Of a DNA stretch of 64,000 nucleotides, positions 38,106-45,176 are shown one piece after another. The stretch comes from a virus. The notes beneath the pieces are model-generated. The model had not been told where the DNA came from. It was given only the letters and a program-made list of their open reading frames with translations, and made no database searches. Each line of letters begins with the position of its first letter. Positions within the stretch are counted from its first letter, which is position 1. The position numbers and the translations under genes were made by a program. The DNA lies in the IMG/VR virus record IMGVR_UViG_3300037804_000222, positions 1 through 64,000 of that record. One strand, 5' to 3'.

Positions 38106-38230
38106 CAGGTTATAACCTGATAAAATGTTCGTGAACGTACGGCTATAGCCTGATGAGATTGTTCAGTGGACTGAACAATTGTCCAGTTTTTTGATTAATA
38201 AACTGGACATTTGTCGCTTTTTTTGCGACA
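38106..38230. repeat. Cluster of palindromes and three back-to-back hairpins
   Basis: In 125 bases: CAGGTTATAACCTG (38106-38119) is a perfect 14-bp palindrome; GTTCGTGAAC at 38127-38136 has 4-bp arms around a 2-base centre; GGCTATAGCC at 38141-38150 is a palindrome. Three hairpins then follow nearly without gaps: arms ATTGTTCAGT/ACTGAACAAT (38158-38179), TGTCCAGTTT/AAACTGGACA (38180-38209) and TGTCGC/GCGACA with a seven-T loop (38212-38230). The cluster abuts the 3' end of a tRNA-like gene. It could be a recombination or replication site, a processed RNA, or a bidirectional terminator. Confidence 0.7.
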
Positions 38231-38232
38231 GT

Positions 38233-38396
38233 TGGCTGTAGGAGAAGGATTCGAACCTCCACGTAGTAGTTAGCTAAAGGACAGATTTTAACCAGGGCGC
38301 TGCGCAGCTTGGTGGTCAATCCCATTATCCTTAGTTTATCCTATAATCTACACCCCCGAGACAGGAGGGTATGTCTGCCAATTTCATCACCCTACA
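38233..38396 (-). tRNA. tRNA-Leu-like element with long structured insertion
   Basis: On the minus strand, acceptor arms TGTAGGG (38396-38390) and TCCTACA (38243-38237) pair over seven positions with one G-U. TG and a three-pair D-arm follow the 5' arm, matching the tRNA-Leu pattern ATG-AAATTGGCAGA-CAT. The T-arm GGAGG-TTCGAAT-CCTTC precedes the 3' acceptor, and the discriminator G is followed by an encoded CCA. A five-pair stem CCCTC/GGGGG with loop CTGTCTC occupies the anticodon position (GUC if read normally). Before the T-arm, roughly 90 extra bases fold into another long hairpin. Total length is 164, about double a normal tRNA. It is either a real tRNA with an abnormal variable arm or intron, or a tRNA-like RNA. 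Confidence 0.5.
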
Positions 38397-38445
38397 TTAA
38401 ATTTGTACGTATTCCGTACATATATAGGTTTTCCTTTTTGTTAAC

Positions 38446-38497
38446 GTCAACAAAATGGTTTACTCCGTCAGTTGCTCCGTCAACAAAAGGGTTTACT
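38446..38497. repeat. Iteron-like direct repeat
   Basis: GTCAACAAAATGGTTTACT (38446-38464) recurs as GTCAACAAAAGGGTTTACT (38479-38497) with a single difference, 33 bp apart, about three helical turns. An inverted GTAAAC follows at about 38510. The pair lies in AT-rich non-coding DNA upstream (minus sense) of the tRNA-like element and suggests a protein-binding control or origin site. Confidence 0.5.
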
Positions 38498-38761
38498 TAT
38501 AGTTACAAATGTAAACAACTTAGTATAACTTTTAACTATACTTAAAACTTATTGCTCTATTCCCCAAATAAACGGTTTTTCTGCGATTGTAATCACCAAA
38601 TAACCGAAAATGAAGCTCAAGCTAACCTTAATTGTGTCTCATATTTGATACAAAATGAGCTTTATTGGTGCAAATATGCACCACATCTGCACCACATTAG
38701 GTTTGTTTTGTTACAGTTTGACAATCATTTTACCCTTGTTTTGATACACAAACAAGTTTGA

Positions 38762-39019
38762 TTAGAATCTTTTTACATTATCAGACAATGACTCTATGAA
38801 ATTATTTACGCTATCGTACAGCTTTTTCTTTTTCTGCTCTACTTCTGCACATCTTTTTTGGTAATAGGTTATAGCTTCAACGTAAGCATCTTGCTCTGTT
38901 TCTGCTCCCATAGATAAGTTCATTCCTCTTGTTTCATCATACAACCAATAGCCATCCTTACACTCTGATATAGTTAGGCTATCTGTTAGTTTTATGTTAC
39001 TTATTGCTTTACTTGCCAT
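38762..39019 (-). CDS. Small hypothetical early protein, 85 aa
   Basis: An 85-residue protein of unknown function, with a globular N-terminal half and a Lys/Glu-rich helical C-terminus. It stands alone between two palindrome-rich regions. A 21-bp near-perfect palindrome lies 17-37 bases before its ATG, suggesting that its expression is controlled separately from neighbours. Confidence 0.5.
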   Translation of the reverse strand: MASKAISNIKLTDSLTISECKDGYWLYDETRGMNLSMGAETEQDAYVEAITYYQKRCAEVEQKKKKLYDSVNNFIESLSDNVKRF

Positions 39020-39035
39020 TTTATTTAGCTTTTAG

Positions 39036-39056
39036 TATGTACCAATTTGGTACATA
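39036..39056. promoter_or_regulatory. 21-bp palindrome, candidate operator
   Basis: TATGTACCAA-T-TTGGTACATA is a perfect inverted repeat around one base, 17 bases upstream of the start codon at 39019. The symmetric ten-base half-sites and the position suggest an operator for a dimeric repressor, though a hairpin in the leader RNA is equally possible. Confidence 0.5.
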
Positions 39057-39089
39057 ATTAAGTGGTATGTCGGGATTTCCGACTAGTTC

Positions 39090-39266
39090 AATCTTAGTAA
39101 AATGTCCCAATTATTACCTATTTTCGGTACTTCTGGCGAATTTTTACTAAGATTCTTGATTCGCGAATTGCAAATTAATCTACAAGAATCACAATATAAT
39201 ATGAATTGTGCATGATTTGTCATGCGTTAACCCCATAAACGGTACTTAATGTATGAGAACTCATAC
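39090..39266. repeat. Nested inverted repeats in intergenic region
   Basis: AATCTTAGTAAAA (39090-39102) pairs with TTTTACTAAGATT (39142-39154). GATTCTTG (39151-39158) pairs with CAAGAATC (39183-39190) around the palindrome ATTCGCGAAT (39159-39168). GTATGAG/CTCATAC (39251-39266) form another stem. The whole 39020-39332 gap contains no gene that I see. Arms of 13 and 8 bp are long for chance. Confidence 0.6.
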
Positions 39267-39332
39267 AATAATGTGATTTTCGTAGTATTTATATGTAGAA
39301 ACATACAACTGGTGATGATTTGTCACTGGTTG

Positions 39333-39809
39333 CTACATACTAGTTTCTATCCAAAGTCCTAAAGCGGTTCCTAATAAAAAGACAAGAAAGAAAACAAATA
39401 CAATAAAAATAACTCTAGATTCGTTTATTCCCTCATTTGTTCCCTCATTTAATCCCTCACTTATTCCCTCATTTGGTTTTTTATACGCTTCTTTTGGAGT
39501 TAAAGGTTTTTTAAAAATATCCTCATTTGTTCCCTTACGTAGTATCCCAGCTGTTTCACATAGCTTCAGGAACTTATTATACTCGCCATCTTTATTGATA
39601 GTGTTAGGTGTTTGGGAATCGCCTGTATCTATTTCGCCAAATACTGATGTATTTATAACGACAACCTCCCCCATATTACGTTGGTAATGTTCTTCTAAGT
39701 CTACAAAGGATTCTCCACATTTGCAATAATCCATTGACCATCTTTTAGCGCTATCGGATTGCTGAATACTATCACAGTACCCACATCTCCATTCCAGTAG
39801 TGTTCTCAT
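39333..39809 (-). CDS. Zinc-ribbon protein with C-terminal membrane anchor
   Basis: A 158-residue protein. An N-terminal zinc ribbon is formed by CGYC near residue 9 and CKC about 20 residues later (WRCGYCDSIQQ ... DYCKCGESF). The middle carries a short repeat of the type NEGI/NEGL/NEGT (SEGLNEGTNEGINES). A hydrophobic segment, VIFIVFVFFLVFLLGTALGL, near the C-terminus should span the membrane. I chose the ATG at 39809; a TTG six codons upstream is possible. Function unknown: a membrane-tethered, metal-binding early protein. Confidence 0.6.
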   Translation of the reverse strand: MRTLLEWRCGYCDSIQQSDSAKRWSMDYCKCGESFVDLEEHYQRNMGEVVVINTSVFGEIDTGDSQTPNTINKDGEYNKFLKLCETAGILRKGTNEDIFKKPLTPKEAYKKPNEGISEGLNEGTNEGINESRVIFIVFVFFLVFLLGTALGLWIETSM

Positions 39810-39860
39810 GTTTTCTTTTTTAAGCAAATAAGATTAATCAGTTGATCTTATTTATCATAA

Positions 39861-39962
39861 TTATAAGTCATCAAAATCATCATAATCTTTGATAGCTCGT
39901 AAGTATATAATGTTTGCTACAATAACTGATACTATAAAAACACCTATGCAAATTCCTACCAT
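39861..39962 (-). CDS. Micro-membrane protein, 33 aa
   Basis: A 33-residue ORF, MVGICIGVFIVSVIVANIIY at its start, which is one transmembrane segment followed by an acidic tail rich in Asp. It is 33 bases upstream of the zinc-ribbon gene's possible leader on the same strand. A 9-bp inverted repeat AAATAAGAT/ATCTTATTT (39826-39852) lies between them. Coding is suggested by the clean membrane-helix pattern; short length keeps confidence moderate. Confidence 0.4.
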   Translation of the reverse strand: MVGICIGVFIVSVIVANIIYLRAIKDYDDFDDL

Positions 39963-39993
39963 AATACTTGTTTTTTAATCTTGTCTCTTCAAA

Positions 39994-40419
39994 ATGCAGC
40001 ACTCAAGTAGCTTACTCTCTTTGGGATAAAGGTATTAAATATTTTTAACTTTACTATCTTATTTTTAAATAGTTAAGTTGTAAGTAATCCTTACAAGTTG
40101 ATCAAAAGCGAAGCCTGAATAAGACATCTCCTACCCAGAACTTTACTTTTGATGCTGATTTTACCTAAGCTCCCCAGCTTAGGATTTCTTACCTATTGAT
40201 TCTCATTAATAGGATTTTCACTGTTTGCCCAACTCACGCTTGGTACTCTCGTTGTCAAAGAGGCAGGAGTCGAACCTGCATGAAGGACATCACAGCCTTT
40301 ATGTGGACTTTTACCACTTCCGAATTACCAAGACTCAGTTAATTACTCCGCTTCTTTAGAAATTCTGCGTTTACCGTTTCGCCACTCCTTGATGCGCAGC
40401 ACTCACGCAGCTTGCTCTC
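39994..40419. repeat. Three copies of a unit flanking tRNA-like element
   Basis: Related copies: 39994-40019 (ATGCAGCACTCAAGTAGC then TTACTCTC), 40392-40419 (ATGCGCAGCACTCACGCAGC then TTGCTCTC), and a shorter one at 40232-40251 (ACTCACGCTTGGTACTCTCG). Two of them directly abut the ends of the tRNA-like element at 40255-40391, so they may be processing or recombination sites. Confidence 0.5.
40255..40391 (-). tRNA. tRNA-Leu-like element, 137 nt
   Basis: Minus strand: acceptor arms CAAGGAG (40391-40385) and CTCTTTG (40262-40256) pair over all seven positions with one G-U. TG and the D-arm GCG-AAACGGTAAA-CGC follow, strongly tRNA-Leu-like. A canonical T-arm GCAGG-TTCGACT-CCTGC precedes the 3' acceptor. 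The short ATG/CAT stem before the T-arm resembles a class II variable arm. Between D-arm and variable arm there are about 50 more bases than a tRNA needs, and no convincing anticodon stem with seven-base loop can be assigned. No CCA is encoded. It may be an intron-containing tRNA, a disrupted tRNA, or a tRNA-like RNA. Confidence 0.45.
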
Positions 40420-40573
40420 GTATTAGACCAAACGATAATTTTAGTTGTAGTATCACGTACTACGAGTGGTCTTTGTAAGAAAATAGGCTCTCAGGTTTTG
40501 TTTCGAAGTCTTACGGTGCAGTATCTGAGATTATTAGAGTTTAACTGCGTTCACTCATGCCTAACCTGTACCC

Positions 40574-41749
40574 CTACAGGATGATTTCATCTATACTCTC
40601 CACCCATTTCACAATCTGTCCTTCTTGTCGTTTATTAAGCCACGAGACTTCTTGTGTATTAGGTGCATAAAGATTAATAATAACTGCTGTCTTACCTGGT
40701 ACATATCTAATGACACGTCCAGTACGCTGTATATTATCAAGTTTACGTGAATTACCTGCAGCTACAATACCTAAAGAACAATCTGGTACATCCAATCCTG
40801 CATTCAAAGCTTTAACTGAGCTTATCACACGTTGTTTTGTTCTACCATCTTTAAATTTTCTAAGTACTTCAGCTTGCTGTTTTTTACTACGTTTACTATG
40901 AAAGCTTAGACATATATCGCCTAACTCTTCCTGTACTTCGTCTGCAAATTTAACGCTTCCATTGAATAATAAAGCTTTTCTATCACTAAATTTCTCTAGT
41001 AATTCTTTAATCACTGGTATCTTTGCTTGAGAGTTTTTACATATCTCTCCTCTTTTACGCATAGCATTGTAATAAATAGCTGCAATACCACGCATATTTG
41101 GATCAGCATTCTGATCATTAAGATATTTCCTTGCCATATTAAATGACTGGGAACCTCCAAAGCCTAATCTACCTGCAGCAAATCTAAATTGCTTGTTAGC
41201 TTTATCATAATCCTCAACTTCATCGTCATACATAGGTACTTTTAAATTATATACAAGATAATCACTCACCCATCCTTTCTCATGACATTCTTCAATAGTC
41301 ACTTCTTCAAATATAGGTGCATTCTCAAGTAATAAATCATGTCTACCATCTGCACGTTCTATAGTAGCAGTTAATCCCAAAAGATATGTATATTCTATTT
41401 TATGAAATACTCTTTGAAATTGATCTGCTCCATAACAATGTAACTCGTCAAGAATTAACATGTCACACTCGTAATTGTTTTTATATGCTGTATTAATTAC
41501 AACAGTCTCACAATTCTTATGTATGTTGTGTTTCTTTAACTCTGCATTCCATTGATTCTTCAAGTTAATGGTAGGCACTACTATAATAACGCTGTTGCCA
41601 GGGTATCGATTAAACATACGTTTAAGTATAAGAATACTTGTGTAAGTTTTACCGAACCCTGTTGCAGCGACTAAAGTTCCCACTCCTTTAACTTTACTAA
41701 ATTTATCTGCTATCTCTAATTGTCTAGAGGTTCTGCTTAAATCTGTCAT
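40574..41749 (-). CDS. SF2 DNA/RNA helicase (UvsW-like)
   Basis: A 391-residue superfamily 2 helicase. Motif I (Walker A) is AATGFGKT at residues 28-35; motif II is LILDELHCYG; motif III is LLGLTATIERADGR; motif V is NAGLDVPDCSLGIV; motif VI is QRTGRVIRY. The helicase core is nearly all of the protein, as in T4 UvsW and related phage enzymes that remodel forks and recombination intermediates. Its start overlaps the upstream ORF by 26 nt. Motifs make the helicase class certain; the recombination role is inferred from context. A 6-bp hairpin spans the stop codon. Confidence 0.85.
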   Translation of the reverse strand: MTDLSRTSRQLEIADKFSKVKGVGTLVAATGFGKTYTSILILKRMFNRYPGNSVIIVVPTINLKNQWNAELKKHNIHKNCETVVINTAYKNNYECDMLILDELHCYGADQFQRVFHKIEYTYLLGLTATIERADGRHDLLLENAPIFEEVTIEECHEKGWVSDYLVYNLKVPMYDDEVEDYDKANKQFRFAAGRLGFGGSQSFNMARKYLNDQNADPNMRGIAAIYYNAMRKRGEICKNSQAKIPVIKELLEKFSDRKALLFNGSVKFADEVQEELGDICLSFHSKRSKKQQAEVLRKFKDGRTKQRVISSVKALNAGLDVPDCSLGIVAAGNSRKLDNIQRTGRVIRYVPGKTAVIINLYAPNTQEVSWLNKRQEGQIVKWVESIDEIIL

Positions 41750-42011
41750 ACTGTTCTTCTGTTATTTTAAGAACTTTTAACATTCTGTTAGGATACTTAT
41801 CGTTAGATGCTGTATTAGGATGGCCAGGTAAATAAGGTTGTAATCTACCTGGTGCCTGAGCTCCTGTATAGCTAATATATGTATAGTCACATAGCATACA
41901 AGACTCTGTAAAACTTCTAACTTTTGCCACCTCTAATCCTTTCCACCCTTGAATTGTCACATGGTCTCCTGGACGAAGCTCTTCTCCTGTCACGTCTTCT
42001 ACTTTTTCCAT
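41724..42011 (-). CDS. Hypothetical protein between polymerase and helicase
   Basis: A 95-residue protein with a beta-rich N-terminal half (ELRPGDHVTIQGWKGLEVAK), resembling small SH3/KOW-like barrels in composition, though I cannot confirm this. It overlaps the DNA polymerase gene by 13 nt and the helicase gene by 26 nt. A nucleic-acid-binding accessory role is possible. Confidence 0.5.
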   Translation of the reverse strand: MEKVEDVTGEELRPGDHVTIQGWKGLEVAKVRSFTESCMLCDYTYISYTGAQAPGRLQPYLPGHPNTASNDKYPNRMLKVLKITEEQYDRFKQNL

Positions 42012-43903
42012 ACTGTCGATATTTCTGTTTCTGCTTTTAATAGCCCTGATGGTATAATATCAAGTGTTGATGTCTCCATAATCTCTTGTAATCTATGCTT
42101 CCACACAATTGCGTAGCTTTCATGTACGATTGTATCAATTTGATCATGAACTGTCATCACTATTTTAACAGGTAAATCGTTTTCATAGATATGATCACGA
42201 ACCATAACAAGTGCAGACTTACACATATCAGCTCCACTACCTTGAATTGGTGTGTTTTTGCTGGCACGTTCTATCTTACCCATTATTGCGTTATCTGTGT
42301 TAATACCTTTCCACTCTTCAAACCATCTGATACGACGATATGGTGCATATGTTTTAATATGACCATTCTGTTTACCATAATTACCAAGAGACACTAAGAA
42401 ATTCTTAATTGCAGGAAATGCTGTGAAGTATTTCTGAATCAATTTCTCTGCCTCTCTGTTACTTATAAGTAATGTATCAGCTAATTTGTGTGGGCCCATA
42501 CCATAGGCTAAACCGAAGTTAATACTCTTTACGTTTGTACGCAGTTTTTTATGTTTAGGGCAATCACATTTAAGTTGAGCACGTTCTGTACCACCACCTA
42601 AATTAGAATAAGCATAGTAAGCACAGCCTACATCAGCTGCATCTTTCCATTCTTTACCATAAACTAAATCTGCACACACGCTATGAAGGTCTTTACCTTC
42701 TTCTAGCGCCTTAATCCACACTGGATCTTTACTCCCTGTGGCTATAATACATAGTTCTTGTGAGCTGTAGTCGCCTGAAACAAATACCCAATCATCATAA
42801 CCACTTATAAAGCAATTACGGTAATCATTATCTGCAGGTATCTGTTGCATATTTGGTTTCCCTGATGCTACTCTACCTGTATTTAATATTTGTCTAAAGC
42901 TTGTTCTGACTCTACCGTCAGTATCTACATTATCTAAGAACTTTTCACCATAACTTGTAGCAAGCTTGGCCTGCTCTTTGTACTTAATATATGTTTTAAC
43001 AAATGGATCTTTACTGTGGACATGTAAATTCTTAGCATTTACATCTTCAACGTTTAATCCATATGTTCTAAATACATTTAGCACTTGTTTTGGTGAACTC
43101 CATTTAACATTTACCTTTCTAAGCTCTTCTACTGGCATAAATAAATCGCCTTGCACATAAGAATCTACAAAATTATGAAGTATGTCATTAGATTCTATGA
43201 TTTCATCTAAAGCATTCTCCATATTTTGCACTTCAAATTTAGCTTTCTTTGCAAGAATATTCCAGTTCTCTACATCCAATCCGATACCATTAAATTCAAT
43301 ATCAGCAAATGTTAAAGCTGCATTGTTTTCAAGTTCGGCTGTATGTACAAGATCAAGTCTGCGACAGCTAACTGTCTGATTATGATATAACTGTACAAGA
43401 TATTCTACATCCTTTGCACCATATGTTATCTCTGACTCAGTGAATTCTTCACTACTTTTATTGATGAAATTAAATCTCACGCTCTTATCCATCTCTATTT
43501 TAAGTTCTCTTGAAAGAACGTTATTTAAAGAGTGGGACATGTCTTTACCGCAATGTATAACTTGAGATGTTAGCATAGTATCCCACACATTATTAAGTCT
43601 GATGTTATGTTTCATAAGAAACTTGTAATCAAACTTAACATTGTGTAAGATTTTAACTATGCTATCATCTTCAAGCACTCTTCTCAGAGGGGCAATACTT
43701 ACGTAGCGCGTATCTATTACAAACTGAACATTTTCATCTCCAATTTGTAACATAATCATATCATCATCAATGTGGCTTAGTCCAGTAGTTTCAGTGTCAA
43801 TTGCTAACACTGTTTTATCCTTGCAATAGTTTATTACAGGCTCAAGATCTGTGCATGTAGCACAACAATCAAGAAGCTTTGGATTTCCTACGAACTGTAT
43901 CAT
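41999..43903 (-). CDS. polA: DNA polymerase I-like (family A) with 3'-5' exonuclease
   Basis: A 634-residue replicative DNA polymerase. The exonuclease has ExoI DTETTGL (Asp36, Glu38), ExoII ILHNVKFDYKFL and ExoIII in the tyrosine/aspartate region YGAKDVEYL. The polymerase domain carries VASGKPNMQQIPADNDYR, motif A FVSGDYSSQELCI, motif B as RTNVKSINFGLAYGM (O-helix with Lys, Phe/Tyr and Gly) and motif C VMTVHDQIDTI with the catalytic His-Asp. There is no 5'-3' exonuclease domain, so it resembles T7-type enzymes. A short Cys-rich insertion (DCPKHKKL with flanking Cys) lies between motifs A and B. It works with the primase, helicase and SSB encoded in the same block. Confidence 0.92.
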   Translation of the reverse strand: MIQFVGNPKLLDCCATCTDLEPVINYCKDKTVLAIDTETTGLSHIDDDMIMLQIGDENVQFVIDTRYVSIAPLRRVLEDDSIVKILHNVKFDYKFLMKHNIRLNNVWDTMLTSQVIHCGKDMSHSLNNVLSRELKIEMDKSVRFNFINKSSEEFTESEITYGAKDVEYLVQLYHNQTVSCRRLDLVHTAELENNAALTFADIEFNGIGLDVENWNILAKKAKFEVQNMENALDEIIESNDILHNFVDSYVQGDLFMPVEELRKVNVKWSSPKQVLNVFRTYGLNVEDVNAKNLHVHSKDPFVKTYIKYKEQAKLATSYGEKFLDNVDTDGRVRTSFRQILNTGRVASGKPNMQQIPADNDYRNCFISGYDDWVFVSGDYSSQELCIIATGSKDPVWIKALEEGKDLHSVCADLVYGKEWKDAADVGCAYYAYSNLGGGTERAQLKCDCPKHKKLRTNVKSINFGLAYGMGPHKLADTLLISNREAEKLIQKYFTAFPAIKNFLVSLGNYGKQNGHIKTYAPYRRIRWFEEWKGINTDNAIMGKIERASKNTPIQGSGADMCKSALVMVRDHIYENDLPVKIVMTVHDQIDTIVHESYAIVWKHRLQEIMETSTLDIIPSGLLKAETEISTVWKK

Positions 43904-43908
43904 TTAAT

Positions 43909-44220
43909 TTAGTGTTTAAGATTTTGAGGATTGTGTTTATTTCTCTGCTCGCCCAATATTTTTTCCAGCGACTCTTTGTTAACCTCTGGAATCGTGAAAG
44001 TATATTGACTTGCTTCTCCGACACTTCTAATTCTTCTCGTCGCTTCATCTCTATATCTTTTAGGTATGTGAGTACTAACTTCTAAATTATAAATAGCTTT
44101 AGCAACTATATTAGAAGCAATATCTATATCTCTACACTTTAATTGAAAAGAGAAGAAGTTAAGAAGAGTGTTATAATCACTCCTCTTATCTTCTGGTAAC
44201 TCTTGCATAAAGGTATACAT
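43909..44220 (-). CDS. Hypothetical protein upstream of DNA polymerase
   Basis: A 103-residue helical, basic protein of unknown function ending five bases before the polymerase ATG. I use the ATG at 44220; a TTG at 44250 would add ten residues and overlap the upstream gene by 14 nt. A polymerase accessory is possible from position only. Confidence 0.5.
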   Translation of the reverse strand: MYTFMQELPEDKRSDYNTLLNFFSFQLKCRDIDIASNIVAKAIYNLEVSTHIPKRYRDEATRRIRSVGEASQYTFTIPEVNKESLEKILGEQRNKHNPQNLKH

Positions 44221-44236
44221 ACGAGCGATAAACTCT

Positions 44237-44488
44237 TTACAACTCTCCAAGTGTATGAATTACTTTAGGTTGTACATTCTTTCTTGGTCTACCTCTTTTA
44301 GCTTTAGGTTTATTAACTTTATTACTTAATGTGTCTAACTCTAATTGAGTTATTCTACCTCTTGAGGCACAATCTAAAAGATCTGATTCTAATTGGTGTA
44401 CATTACGTCTTAATGAGCTTGTAGCTAAAAAAGCTATAAAAGCCATTGAAAGTGATACAAACATTGCTAATCCTACTACTGTTTCCAT
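44237..44488 (-). CDS. Small membrane-anchored protein with basic tail
   Basis: An 83-residue protein with an N-terminal membrane segment (VVGLAMFVSLSMAFIAFLAT), a short coiled-coil-like middle, and an AT-hook-like stretch KPKAKRGRPRKN near residue 65. The RGRP core is a known minor-groove binding motif, so the protein could tether AT-rich DNA to the membrane; that is inference. It lies directly upstream of the gene at 44220. Confidence 0.55.
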   Translation of the reverse strand: METVVGLAMFVSLSMAFIAFLATSSLRRNVHQLESDLLDCASRGRITQLELDTLSNKVNKPKAKRGRPRKNVQPKVIHTLGEL

Positions 44489-44512
44489 ATTTTCTACTTA
44501 TTTAAGTGTTTT

Positions 44513-44545
44513 AAAAAATAGGAACTGCCTTTTCAGACAGTTCCT
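44513..44545 (-). terminator. Rho-independent terminator, leftward
   Basis: Arms AGGAACTG and CAGTTCCT (44520-44545 on the plus strand) form a perfect 8-bp stem, followed on the minus strand by a T-rich run (44513-44519). It is 30 bases after the stop of the 200-residue gene, whose transcript it should end. Confidence 0.75.
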
Positions 44546-44573
44546 TTCTAACTAAATTGTTTGCTACAACAAC

Positions 44574-45176
44574 TTAATCCATTAATACTTGAGATAATTC
44601 TTCTACTACACTCTCTGCTGTTTTAGGAGCAGTACCATCACTAGAGATTGTTACATCATTAGCTAATGGGTTTGAAACCATAACACCATCATCATCGATA
44701 GTATATAATGGTAGTGCGTAAGTTTCACGATAGATTGGTCTACCTTGATTACATACAACAGCTTTTGTAGTAGGATTCATTTTAGGAGCTCTACTCATGG
44801 TTTGCCCTGTCTTTTTATCTTCCCAAGTATGAGCAGTAAAAGATTCTTTCACAAATAACCCTATTTCAGGCATTGCATCTGGAAGAGTCTTAGTATCTTC
44901 ATTATCAACTACTTTTTCAGTGTGTTCATTCCACAACTCATCACCTGGAACATCTAATGTAACAGGATCAAATGTGTAACCAAATGCTTCTAACCATGCA
45001 GGTGTTACTGGATGCCATACTACTCGTGGTCTCGCTTGAGCCCCTAAAGTCATTGAAATTAAGTTGTTACCACCTGTGGTTCCAACTTCACATCTTAGAA
45101 CAGCTTGATAAACTCCTTCATTAGAAGTTGGTGTTAATTCTGATAATCTCGGCGTTTTACTAGTAATTTCACTCAT
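44574..45176 (-). CDS. Unknown early protein with own terminator
   Basis: A 200-residue protein of unrecognised family. It is Thr/Pro-rich with many beta-type segments and an acidic C-terminus. A motif such as ISMTLGAQARPRVVWHPVTP suggests a compact fold. There is no membrane segment. Its own strong terminator directly downstream and the tRNA-like element upstream suggest an independently expressed and possibly abundant product, such as a DNA-binding or anti-host protein; neither is shown by motifs. Confidence 0.55.
   Translation of the reverse strand: MSEITSKTPRLSELTPTSNEGVYQAVLRCEVGTTGGNNLISMTLGAQARPRVVWHPVTPAWLEAFGYTFDPVTLDVPGDELWNEHTEKVVDNEDTKTLPDAMPEIGLFVKESFTAHTWEDKKTGQTMSRAPKMNPTTKAVVCNQGRPIYRETYALPLYTIDDDGVMVSNPLANDVTISSDGTAPKTAESVVEELSQVLMD

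Larger units (their letters stand above)
38047..38761. other. Non-coding, palindrome- and repeat-rich region
   Basis: No convincing gene lies here. It holds the palindrome/hairpin cluster, the tRNA-like element and the iteron-like repeats, plus a TGTACG/CGTACA hairpin (38404-38420), and a duplicated ATcGTTTTTCAC next to 38040-38070. Only shadow ORFs occur. The stretch from about 38520 to 38760 shows nothing I can identify. Confidence 0.55.
39963..40573 (-). ncRNA. Structured non-coding region around tRNA-like element
   Basis: No gene is seen in about 610 bases apart from a tRNA-like element. Hairpins include TTGTAAG/CTTACAA (40078-40096), ATCAAAAG/CTTTTGAT (40101-40153), CCTAAGCT/AGCTTAGG with a four-base loop (40164-40183), CCTATTGA/TTAATAGG (40192-40213), GTAGTA/TACTAC (40447-40463), TCTCAG/CTGAGA (40489-40530) and CCTGTA/TACAGG (40565-40580). 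A repeated unit ending in CTCTC occurs three times. The density suggests a folded RNA transcribed with the leftward genes. I could not match it to a known family from memory. Confidence 0.45.

Noticed and set aside
40340-40391. Amber-suppressor anticodon CTA in the 40.3-kb tRNA-like element
   Set aside because: TTCTAAA could be read as a loop with anticodon CTA, but the flanking bases do not form an anticodon stem, and no in-frame stops in the window's long genes call for suppression.
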